A stretch of 25,082 bases of DNA, taken from assembly GCA_049522195.1 (NCBI GenBank), contig JBEKOB010000064.1, positions 1 to 25,082 on the forward strand, written 5' to 3'. This DNA comes from UBA9647 sp049522195 (GTDB lineage: Bacteria; Bacteroidota; Ignavibacteria; UBA10030). Below are positions 13,692-20,927 of the stretch, piece after piece; within the stretch, counting starts at the first letter, position 1, and every line of letters begins with the position of its first letter. The notes under the pieces are model-generated. The model saw nothing but the letters and a program-made list of their open reading frames with translations, did no database searches and had not been told where the DNA came from. The translations under genes and the position numbers were made by a program.

Positions 13692-15800
13692 GTGGCTACC
13701 GCGCCTTCAAAAGAATATACGACTGACAAAATCCGCAACATTGCATTCATAGGGCACGGCGGATCAGGGAAAACCACAATCTCGGAAGCTGTGCTCTTTA
13801 CGTCTGGTACCTCAACGCGTTTCGGACGTGTCGAAGATGGAAGCACTGTCTCTGATTACCATCCCGATGAGATCGAACGCAAGATCTCCATCAACACGTC
13901 GCTCCTGCATTGTGAGTGGGAAGGATGCAAATTCAACATCCTTGATACACCGGGCTATTCTGATTTTACCGGAGAAGTGATCTCCGCACTGCGTGTCACC
14001 GACATCGCTGTCGTACTGCTGAAAGCCGTGGAAGGGACAGAAGTCGGGACGGAGATTGTCTGGAACTACACGAAAAACTATCAAACCCCGACCGTCATCG
14101 TTGTCAACAAAATGGACAACGAAAACGCAGAGTTTGAAAAGTCTTTTGGTTCGGCAAGAACCCGTTTCGGCAATGATGTGACGCTGATTCAATTTCCGGT
14201 GAACGAAGGATTGACGTTTGACTCGGTCGTCGATGTTCTGAAAATGAAGATGTACAAATTCAATCGGGATGGGAGCGGCAAATTCACGGAATCCGACATT
14301 CCCGCTGAACACAAGGAACGGGCGTCCGCACTCCATGAGGAATTGATCGAGAAGATTGCCGAGACCGATGAAGGGCTGATGAACAAGTTCTTTGAAGACG
14401 GGACTTTGCACGACGCCGATCTGCAGAAAGGACTGAGGATTGCTCTGAACACCCGGAAGATCTTTCCGGTGTTCTGTTCTGCTGCCAGCATGAACATTGG
14501 TCTGGCCTCGATCCTCAGTTTCCTGGTGCAGTATGGACCATCGCCAATTGATCGCGGCTCAGTCGTGGCCACAGACACGCAGAAGAAGCAGCAAATCCAA
14601 GTTCCCCCCGATCCAGCCGGCCAACCGTCGCTCTTTGCGTTCAAAACGATTTCCGAGCAGCATGTGGGTGAACTTTCGTTCTTCCGAGTCTATTCGGGCT
14701 CAGTTGTCCCTGGCCTTGATTTGACGAATGTATCGAATGGCAAGAGCGAGCGTCTTGGACAGATTTTTGTGATGAACGGCAAGGAACGGCGCGATGTTGC
14801 AAAACTCGTTGCCGGCGACATTGGCGCCGTCGTGAAACTCAAAGATACGCATACCAACAATACGCTCAGCAGCAAGGCATTTCCAGTCACTTACACTCCG
14901 ATCGAATTTCCAGAGCCGGTCATTCGCATGGCCATCGCCGCGAAATCGAAGGGGGATGAGGACAAAATCGGTACAGGCCTGCACACGTTGCACGAAGAAG
15001 ACCCGACGTTTCTGGTGCAGGTGGACGGAGAACTCAGCCAGACAGTTATTGCAGGGCAGGGAGAGTTGCACCTCCTTATTGTGACAAAGAGACTCAAAGA
15101 GAAGTACGGCGTCGATGTTGATCTCAAAGAGCCGAAGATCCCATACAAGGAAGCGATCAAAGCGAGGGTCCCGGAAGTTGAATACAAACATAAGAAGCAG
15201 ACGGGGGGACGTGGTCAGTTTGGTCACGTGTATCTGAAAATTGAGCCGCTGCCGCGCGGAACAGGCTTTGAATTCCTCGACGAGATTGTGGGTGGTGTGG
15301 TGCCAGGACGGTTTGTCCCTGCCGTGGAGAAGGGCGTCATCGAAACGATGCAGAGGGGAGTCCTCGCAGGCTATCAGATCGTCGATGTCAGAGTGACAAT
15401 CTTCGACGGTTCGTATCACTCGGTTGACTCGGATGAACATTCGTTCAAGATCGCTGGCGCAATGGCATTCAAAAAGGGATTCCTCGAGGCGAAGCCGGTC
15501 CTGTTGGAACCGATCAACGAGATTGAAGTGATCGTGCCCGACGAATATATGGGTGACGTCATGGGGGATATCTCTGGCCGCCGCGGAAAGATTTCGGGTA
15601 TGGAATCGGAAGGGCACTTCCAGAAGATCAAAGCGCTGGTGCCAATGTCCGAAATCCATAAGTACTCAACAATACTCCGGTCGATGACACAGGGCCGGGG
15701 TGTGTACCGGACAAAGTTTTCACACTACGAGGAGTTGCCGAAAGAACTTGCCGAGAAGGTAATTGCTGCTAAAGAGAAAGCGAAGGAAGAAGAGGAGTAG
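13692..15800 (+). CDS. EF-G-2-like translational GTPase
   Basis: A 702-residue member of the EF-G superfamily with the five-domain layout (G domain, domain II near 310-400, domains III-V including GGRGQFGHVYLKIEP and the C-terminal GRRGKISGME). It is not canonical EF-G. The P-loop is GHGGSGKTT (21-29) instead of AHIDAGKTT, and switch II reads DTPGYSDF (85-92), with Tyr in place of the catalytic His of DTPGH. Both traits match the EF-G-2 branch described in Thermus thermophilus. G4 is NKMD (139-142). The start is GTG at 13692 with GAGGAG at 13681-13686. Its role beside the main EF-G is unclear. No ribosomal protein cluster lies nearby, which also fits a paralogue. Confidence 0.92.
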   Translation: MATAPSKEYTTDKIRNIAFIGHGGSGKTTISEAVLFTSGTSTRFGRVEDGSTVSDYHPDEIERKISINTSLLHCEWEGCKFNILDTPGYSDFTGEVISALRVTDIAVVLLKAVEGTEVGTEIVWNYTKNYQTPTVIVVNKMDNENAEFEKSFGSARTRFGNDVTLIQFPVNEGLTFDSVVDVLKMKMYKFNRDGSGKFTESDIPAEHKERASALHEELIEKIAETDEGLMNKFFEDGTLHDADLQKGLRIALNTRKIFPVFCSAASMNIGLASILSFLVQYGPSPIDRGSVVATDTQKKQQIQVPPDPAGQPSLFAFKTISEQHVGELSFFRVYSGSVVPGLDLTNVSNGKSERLGQIFVMNGKERRDVAKLVAGDIGAVVKLKDTHTNNTLSSKAFPVTYTPIEFPEPVIRMAIAAKSKGDEDKIGTGLHTLHEEDPTFLVQVDGELSQTVIAGQGELHLLIVTKRLKEKYGVDVDLKEPKIPYKEAIKARVPEVEYKHKKQTGGRGQFGHVYLKIEPLPRGTGFEFLDEIVGGVVPGRFVPAVEKGVIETMQRGVLAGYQIVDVRVTIFDGSYHSVDSDEHSFKIAGAMAFKKGFLEAKPVLLEPINEIEVIVPDEYMGDVMGDISGRRGKISGMESEGHFQKIKALVPMSEIHKYSTILRSMTQGRGVYRTKFSHYEELPKELAEKVIAAKEKAKEEEE

Positions 15801-15824
15801 GCTCTTCCAAATCAAAGAACCGAT

Positions 15825-15847
15825 CCAGCCCGCCCACAGCGGGCTGG
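15825..15847 (+). terminator. Hairpin between the EF-G-2 gene and wbpA
   Basis: Perfect 9-bp GC-rich stem CCAGCCCGC/GCGGGCTGG with a 5-base loop, 24 bases after the stop codon. It is followed by TCTATTTC, a poor T tract. It may be a weak terminator or attenuating hairpin; the next ATG is only 18 bases further on. Confidence 0.55.
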
Positions 15848-15865
15848 TCTATTTCAGACGGAACT

Positions 15866-17188
15866 ATGAACGCACTCGAACGAAAAATCAGGAACAAGAA
15901 AGCCCGTATCGGCGTTGTCGGGCTTGGATATGTCGGATTGCCGCTGGCCGTTGAATATGCCGCAAAGGGATTTGAAACGCTCGGCATAGAAGTCGATGAG
16001 AAAAAAGTGAATGCGGTCAACTCGGGGAAGAACTACATCGACGATGTAAATAACAAGGTATTTGCCAGGGTTACGAAAAGCGGGATGTTGAAAGCGGCTG
16101 CGAACTACGATGCGGTTGCAAAACTCGACATCATCTTCATCTGTGTGCCGACCCCGTTTACTCCAAACAAAGAGCCCGACATTTCCTACATCGTCGCATC
16201 GGCGAAGGAAATTGCCCTCCGGCTGCGCAAAGGGCATCTCATCATCCTCAAGAGCACGACTTTCCCCAATACGACTGAAGGATATGTGCAGCCGATCCTT
16301 GAGCAATCGAAGCTCAAAACGGGCAAGGACTACTATCTTGCGTTCTCGCCGGAACGGATTGATCCGGGAAACAAGAAGTGGACAACGACGAACACGCCGA
16401 CGGTGGTTGGAGGCGTTACGACCGAATGCACCCGCCTTGCCTGCGTGGCTACTGAACAGGTGGTTACCCGGGTGATCCCGGTTTCAAATCCCAAGGTGGC
16501 TGAGCTTGAAAAACTCCTGGAAAACATTTTCCGGAGTGTCAATATCGCACTGGTGAATGAACTGGCACAGCTCTGCGATCGGATGGGAGGCATTAATGTA
16601 TGGGAGGTCGTGGAGGCGGCGGCCACGAAGCCTTTTGGGTTCATGCCATTCTATCCGGGTCCCGGAATCGGAGGGCACTGCATTCTGATCGATCCATACT
16701 ATCTTTCGTGGCTCGCTCGACAATATGATTTCCAGACGAACTTCATCACGCTGGCCGCGGAGACGAACGAGAACATGCCGTTCTATGTGAAGAACATGGT
16801 CCAGCGTGAGATCAGCATGATGCCCGTGACGTTCCAGGACGCAAAAATCGTAGTTCTCGGGGCAGCGTTCAAACGCGATGTCGACGATATCCGGCATTCC
16901 CCTGCTCTCAAAGTGATGGAGCTGCTCCTGGCGGATGGAGCTAAGAACATTGTCTACAATGATCCGTTCGTGCCGAGAGTGAAGGTGAACAACCACTCCT
17001 TCGAATCCGTCGAGCTGACGAAGGAATTGATCAAGAGCGCGGATTGCGTCGTGATCACGACGGACCATAGCCAGTACGATTACGAAATGGTTGTGAAGAA
17101 CGCGAAGCGCGTGATCGACAGCCGCAACGCGACGAAAGCGGTCAAGAAAGGGAGGGAGAAGATTGTGCTGCTGGGAGACGGGAAGTAG
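15866..17188 (+). CDS. wbpA: UDP-N-acetylglucosamine 6-dehydrogenase (WbpA-type nucleotide sugar dehydrogenase)
   Basis: NAD-dependent four-electron oxidation of a UDP-N-acetylhexosamine to its uronic acid, for surface polysaccharide. The NAD-binding Rossmann motif is GVVGLGYVGLPLAVEY (16-31), then VPTPF (94-98), SPERIDPG (161-168) and the catalytic Cys272 in YPGPGIGGHC. The N-terminal helix and the AAATKPFGFMPFYPGPGIGG stretch match WbpA more closely than WecC. The residue after HCI is Leu (HCILIDP) where the family nearly always has Pro. At 440 residues it is full length. It lies 65 bases after the EF-G-2 gene. The exact epimer used as substrate is inferred. Confidence 0.88.
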   Translation: MNALERKIRNKKARIGVVGLGYVGLPLAVEYAAKGFETLGIEVDEKKVNAVNSGKNYIDDVNNKVFARVTKSGMLKAAANYDAVAKLDIIFICVPTPFTPNKEPDISYIVASAKEIALRLRKGHLIILKSTTFPNTTEGYVQPILEQSKLKTGKDYYLAFSPERIDPGNKKWTTTNTPTVVGGVTTECTRLACVATEQVVTRVIPVSNPKVAELEKLLENIFRSVNIALVNELAQLCDRMGGINVWEVVEAAATKPFGFMPFYPGPGIGGHCILIDPYYLSWLARQYDFQTNFITLAAETNENMPFYVKNMVQREISMMPVTFQDAKIVVLGAAFKRDVDDIRHSPALKVMELLLADGAKNIVYNDPFVPRVKVNNHSFESVELTKELIKSADCVVITTDHSQYDYEMVVKNAKRVIDSRNATKAVKKGREKIVLLGDGK

Positions 17189-17192
17189 CCGG

Positions 17193-17699
17193 TGTTAACA
17201 GAGCCCGGAGGGTGAAAAGTGAATGCTATGAGGGAACGAGGATGGTGAGAAGTTAGGAGATCGAGGTAGATGAGCGACAGACCACACAAGAAACTCAAAC
17301 TCTGGCAAATGGCGATGGACCTCGTGGTCAAGGTCTACACGCTGACAAAATCGTTCCCAAGGGATGAAGAGTTTGGGTTGAAAGCGCAACTTCGGCGTGC
17401 GATTGTCTCGGTTCCTTCCGACATCGCTGAGGGACTCACTCGATCATCGAAAAAAGACAAGCTCCATTTTCTGAATATCGCTCAGGCGTCGTTGAGCGAG
17501 GCAGATGCTCAACTAGAGATATCGTTAAGGCTCGGTTACGTTGATCAAATTCAATATGATGAGATCGAGCGCGATATGTCCGAGGTTCAAAAATACCTTA
17601 GCGGACTTAGCCGGAGTCTGCGTTGAACCTGCATGCGGACTCATGTATTGATCGTAGACCGTAGTCGCCGGCCTCACTTTTCACTCCCGGGGCTGAACA
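17193..17699. mobile_element. Putative repeat-bounded cassette carrying a four-helix-bundle gene
   Basis: About 507 bases bounded by an imperfect inverted repeat. The left end (17193-17222) reads TGTTAACAGAGCCC, GGAG, GGTGAAAAGTGA. The right end (17671-17699), read on the minus strand, gives TGTTCAGCCCC, GGGAG, TGAAAAGTGA. The shared block TGAAAAGTGA is exact and the rest matches with small gaps. One gene of the 23S-rRNA intervening-sequence protein family lies inside. No transposase and no clear target duplication is seen, so mobility is an inference. Confidence 0.4.
17270..17626 (+). CDS. Four-helix-bundle protein (23S rRNA intervening-sequence protein family)
   Basis: A 118-residue all-helical protein of the S23/IVP family, first known from ORFs inside 23S rRNA intervening sequences of Leptospira and Coxiella and common as stand-alone genes in Bacteroidota-type genomes. 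Family signatures are LKLWQMAMDLVVKVYTLT (9-26), SFP (28-30), EFGLKAQLRRAIVSVPSDIAEG (parts of 34-55) and the later SLSEADAQLE (74-83). Homologues form pentameric barrels with a basic face; a nucleic-acid role is suspected but unproven. The ATG at 17270 has GAGG at 17263-17266. It sits between two sugar-dehydrogenase genes with no functional link, within the inverted-repeat cassette. Confidence 0.93.
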   Translation: MSDRPHKKLKLWQMAMDLVVKVYTLTKSFPRDEEFGLKAQLRRAIVSVPSDIAEGLTRSSKKDKLHFLNIAQASLSEADAQLEISLRLGYVDQIQYDEIERDMSEVQKYLSGLSRSLR

Positions 17700-17704
17700 A
17701 TGAG

Positions 17705-17838
17705 CTCACTATTCACCCCCGTAGCGAGGACACGTCTGAAATTGTTGAACAAGATCTTTTATTCGAAGTGGCACTAGTATTCGCAACACTTCGTCAGAAT
17801 AGTGATTTACTTTTCACTTTTTACTCTTCACTGTTTGC
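17705..17838. repeat. TTCACT-type repeat units between the cassette and the HIT gene
   Basis: TCACTATTCACCCCC (17705-17719) echoes TCACTTTTCACTCCC (17675-17689) of the cassette end. A longer run of TTTACTTTTCACTTTTTACTCTTCACT-like units covers 17807-17833 (written here as units only). The intervening bases show no gene. These look like members of one degenerate intergenic repeat family. Confidence 0.55.
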
Positions 17839-17862
17839 TGTTCATCCGATTCAGGTGCTTTC

Positions 17863-18366
17863 ATGAAACGATTATACTCTCCATGGCGTTCCGCCTACAT
17901 TGATTCCTTCAGAGGTGCAAAGTCCAGCAAAGGATGCCTCTTCTGTCGGATAGCGAAGGAGAAACAGGATCGGAAGAATCTCGTGGTCTGGAGGGGGAAG
18001 CACTGTTTCCTCGTCATGAACCTGTTCCCGTACAACAGCGGCCATCTCATGGTTGTCCCTTACAAGCATACTGCTGACCTGGCCTCACTGACAAAGGATG
18101 CATACGTGGAGGTGATGGAAGCCACTGTGCTTGGGATGAAGGCGCTCGGGAAATCGAGCGGCCCTCACGGATTCAATCTGGGCGCAAATCTTGGCCGGAT
18201 CGCTGGCGCGGGGATCGCCAAGCACATTCACTTTCACATCGTTCCGCGTTGGAGTGGCGATACGAACTTCATGCCGGTGCTCGCCGATGTGAAACTTATC
18301 TCGGAGGATCTCAAGCGATCGTGGTCCCGATTGAAGAATGCGGTGAAAGGGAAAGGAAAGAGGTAG
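17863..18366 (+). CDS. HIT-family Ap4A phosphorylase-like hydrolase
   Basis: A 167-residue histidine-triad protein. The catalytic triad motif is H121-I-H123-F-H125-I-V, preceded by NLGANLGRIAGAGIAKH, which matches the Ap4A-phosphorylase-like branch of HIT proteins (such as the mycobacterial Rv2613c group), as does the N-terminal YSPWR (5-9). C25 and C28 (CLFC) may bind zinc. The likely reaction is splitting of a diadenosine polyphosphate or a related nucleotide through a His123 adenylyl intermediate. It is preceded by repeat DNA and followed immediately by a gmd-like relic. The family call is firm; the substrate is inferred. Confidence 0.92.
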   Translation: MKRLYSPWRSAYIDSFRGAKSSKGCLFCRIAKEKQDRKNLVVWRGKHCFLVMNLFPYNSGHLMVVPYKHTADLASLTKDAYVEVMEATVLGMKALGKSSGPHGFNLGANLGRIAGAGIAKHIHFHIVPRWSGDTNFMPVLADVKLISEDLKRSWSRLKNAVKGKGKR

Positions 18367-18432
18367 ATTCCGAATATTGCATTGATTATGGGCGTCACCG
18401 GTCAGGATGGCCCCTGCCTTGAGATCATTCTT
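18367..18432 (+). pseudogene. Relic of the 5' end of GDP-mannose 4,6-dehydratase (gmd-like)
   Basis: Directly after the HIT stop codon, in the same frame, the DNA reads IPNIALIMGVTGQDGPCLE (18367-18423). Gmd proteins begin with a very similar stretch, K-x-A-L-I-T-G-(I/V)-T-G-Q-D-G-S-Y-L-A-E, where TGQDG is the NAD(P)-binding glycine loop special to this family. The similarity fades after about 20 codons, a stop follows at 18475, and the remaining roughly 1 kb of a gmd gene is absent. There is no start codon. It looks like the remains of a deletion that removed gmd between the HIT gene and ugd. Confidence 0.6.
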
Positions 18433-18520
18433 CGGACCGTCATTTCGTTTCCCCATTTCGATACAATCTGTTGATTCATTACCGTCGAAAATAACTCACA
18501 ACAACTCGAATAGTACGCTT

Positions 18521-19819
18521 ATGAATGTCTCTGTTATCGGTACCGGATACGTCGGCCTCGTTCAGGGAGCATGCTTTGCCGACACAGGAAACAACGTTAT
18601 ATGCATGGACATTGATGAAAAGAAGATCAACAGCTTGAAGAAGGGAACAATCCCCATCTATGAGCCCGGCCTTGAGGAAGTGGTACGGAAGAATGCCCAG
18701 GAGGGACGTCTGGTATTCACTACCTCGATCAAGACAGCCGTTCAGAAAAGTGACATCATCTTCCTCTGTCTTCCGACGCCTCCTACCGAGAATGGCTCGG
18801 CCGATTTGACCCATGTCTTGAGTGTAGCAAAACAAATCGGGGAATTTGCCAACTCAGAAAAGATCGTCGTCAGCAAAAGCACCGTTCCTGTAGGCACCGT
18901 GGATAAGATCAGACAGCTGTTGAAGAAGAAGGCGAAATACCCGATGGAGGTAGTCTCGAATCCTGAGTTTCTCAAAGAGGGCTCAGCACTTCAGGACTCT
19001 CTGAAGCCCGATCGAGTCGTCATCGGAACAAGAAGCAAAAAGGTAGGTGCGGTGCTTCAGGAATTGTATGAGCCATTTGTCCGGACCGGAAATCCAATCC
19101 TCGTGATGGATGAACGGAGCTCCGAGATGACGAAATACGCGGCAAATGCTTTCCTGGCGACGAAAATCTCCTTCATGAACGAACTGGCCAATCTTTGTGA
19201 AGACGTGGGGGCGGATATCGATTCGATCAGGAAGGGCATTGGATCCGACCCTAGAATCGGCAAGCAGTTTCTCTTTCCCGGCGTGGGATATGGAGGTTCA
19301 TGTTTCCCCAAAGATGTCAAGGCCCTGGTCAAGACCGCTGAGCTGTACGATCGGGAGCTGACGATACTCCGCTCAGTTGACAATGTGAACGAAGCACAGA
19401 AATCGGTCCTCCTCAGGAAACTGAAAAAGCACTACAAGGACCAGCTGAAGGGAAAGACGATCGTGCTGTGGGGACTGTCGTTCAAGCCGCAGACAGACGA
19501 CATTCGCGAGGCTCCGTCACTCGTCATGATCCGGGAACTCCTGAACCTGGGAGCAAAAGTCAGGGCACACGATCCGATAGCAAACAATGTGGTAGAGCCG
19601 CTCTTCAAAGGAAAAGTCGATTTCTTTGAGAGCTCCTATGATGCATTGAGGGATGCAGATGCCTTGCTTGTCGTGACGGAGTGGAATGAGTTCCGCCGCC
19701 CCGATTTCTCAAAAATGAAAAAACTCATGAAGAAGCCTGTCATTCTTGACGGACGCAATATCTACGACCCCAAAGAGATGAAGGACAAGGGATTCATCTA
19801 CTACAGCATAGGACGCTGA
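18521..19819 (+). CDS. ugd: UDP-glucose 6-dehydrogenase
   Basis: Oxidises UDP-glucose to UDP-glucuronate with NAD, supplying precursors for surface polysaccharide. NAD-binding motif GTGYVGLVQGACFADTGNNV (7-26), PTPPTENGSADL (86-97), NPEFLKEGSALQD (147-159), active-site Cys261 in GVGYGGSCFPKD (254-265) and Lys205 in TKYAANAFLA are all present. At 432 residues it is full length. The frame stays open further upstream, but the ATG at 18521 starts right before the Rossmann strand as in homologues. No clear Shine-Dalgarno site is visible. It ends 19 bases before a terminator and follows the gmd relic. Confidence 0.96.
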   Translation: MNVSVIGTGYVGLVQGACFADTGNNVICMDIDEKKINSLKKGTIPIYEPGLEEVVRKNAQEGRLVFTTSIKTAVQKSDIIFLCLPTPPTENGSADLTHVLSVAKQIGEFANSEKIVVSKSTVPVGTVDKIRQLLKKKAKYPMEVVSNPEFLKEGSALQDSLKPDRVVIGTRSKKVGAVLQELYEPFVRTGNPILVMDERSSEMTKYAANAFLATKISFMNELANLCEDVGADIDSIRKGIGSDPRIGKQFLFPGVGYGGSCFPKDVKALVKTAELYDRELTILRSVDNVNEAQKSVLLRKLKKHYKDQLKGKTIVLWGLSFKPQTDDIREAPSLVMIRELLNLGAKVRAHDPIANNVVEPLFKGKVDFFESSYDALRDADALLVVTEWNEFRRPDFSKMKKLMKKPVILDGRNIYDPKEMKDKGFIYYSIGR

Positions 19820-19837
19820 ATTCTAAGATTCTGAGGG

Positions 19838-19874
19838 AAGTCCCGGTCGGCGTTCGCCTGCCGGGACTTTTCAT
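19838..19874 (+). terminator. Rho-independent terminator after ugd
   Basis: AAGTCCCGG (19838-19846) pairs with CCGGGACTT (19861-19869), with an inner GGCG-TT-CGCC extension, followed by TTTTCATTT. The stem core AGTCCCG recurs in the trxB terminator. Confidence 0.88.
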
Positions 19875-19991
19875 TTATATGGCATACTTTGTGCAATTTT
19901 CTGCCAGCGGCCCAGCTCAGGATTGAAGAAATCGCTGAGCGAGTGACATTCAGCGGCACTGCCAATTTGGACGATCTATAGAGAGGAACGT

Positions 19992-20918
19992 ATGGACAGA
20001 CGAACCTTCTTTCGAAACTCGCTTGGTGTTTCGGCGCTAGCTGGATCATACCTGGCATTCGGTGAACCAAAAGAGCTATTGGCAGGCGTTGCGCTGCGAC
20101 TCTCAACCGCTCCGGTCGATCTTGTGGCGGTACGCGGAGGCGAAGTTGCGCAGATGTTCCAGAAGGGGATTGAGGCTTTCGGCGGGATGGGCGCCTTCGT
20201 GAAAAAGGGACAGAAGGTTGTCGTTAAACCGAATATCGGATGGGATGTTCTCCCTGAGCGCGGCGGGAACACGAATCCTAAACTCGTCGCAGAGATCATC
20301 CGTCAGTGTCTTCAGGCCGGAGCAAAAGAGGTTGTCGTGTTCGACCACACGTGTGACGAGTGGCAGCGTTGCTACAAGAACAGCGGCATCGAGAGCGCTG
20401 TTAAGGACGCAGGAGGCAGAATTGCTCCGGGCCATACAGAAGGATACTATCACGATGTAGCAATTCCGAAAGGGAAGGTGCTCACGAGCGCCAAGGAACA
20501 CGAACTGGTGCTGGGCGCCGACGTGTTCATCAATGTCCCTATCCTGAAACATCATAGCTCGAGCCGCATTACGGGTGCTCTGAAAAATCTCATGGGGAAT
20601 GTATGGGATCGGGGCTTCTGGCACGGAAATGATCTTCATCAATGCATCGCTGACTTCGGGACGTTTCGAAAACCAACGCTCAATGTCGTCGATGCGTACT
20701 ACGTCATGAAACGCAATGGCCCGCGGGGCGTGTCGGCCGAAGATGTTGTGACGATGAAGGCGCAACTGCTGTCGACCGATATCGTAGCGATTGACACCGC
20801 GGCGGTCAAGCTCTTTGGATCTGACCCGAAGGACATCAGGCACATTCAGATCGCTGCCGAGCAGGGTGTCGGCCGTATGGATCTCGAGAATCTCAATATC
20901 AAACGCATCACGGTCTGA
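19992..20918 (+). CDS. DUF362 domain-containing protein with Tat-type signal
   Basis: A 308-residue DUF362 protein of unknown function. The N-terminus MDRRTFFRNSLGVSALAGSY is a twin-arginine signal (R3-R4 followed by FF and a hydrophobic stretch), so the folded protein is probably exported, perhaps with a cofactor. DUF362 landmarks are KKGQKVVVKPNIGW (71-84), the Asp/His-rich VVVFDHTCDEW (108-118), VFINVPILKHHSSSRITGALKNLMG (parts of 179-203) and VVDAYYVMKRNGPRG (236-250). Several members of this family carry a ferredoxin domain; this one does not, but the next gene encodes six clusters. The start has GAGAGGA 5 bases upstream. The neighbour begins 9 bases after the stop, so the two are almost certainly co-expressed. 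Confidence 0.88.
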   Translation: MDRRTFFRNSLGVSALAGSYLAFGEPKELLAGVALRLSTAPVDLVAVRGGEVAQMFQKGIEAFGGMGAFVKKGQKVVVKPNIGWDVLPERGGNTNPKLVAEIIRQCLQAGAKEVVVFDHTCDEWQRCYKNSGIESAVKDAGGRIAPGHTEGYYHDVAIPKGKVLTSAKEHELVLGADVFINVPILKHHSSSRITGALKNLMGNVWDRGFWHGNDLHQCIADFGTFRKPTLNVVDAYYVMKRNGPRGVSAEDVVTMKAQLLSTDIVAIDTAAVKLFGSDPKDIRHIQIAAEQGVGRMDLENLNIKRITV

Positions 20919-20927
20919 GGCAGCTCA

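Noticed and set aside
14700..15659. Long open frame (319 codons) on the minus strand
   Set aside because: It lies wholly antisense to the EF-G-2-like gene, has no recognisable domain, and its composition follows the codon structure of the sense gene.
20103..20843. 246-codon frame on the minus strand
   Set aside because: Antisense to the DUF362 gene; no protein-like features.
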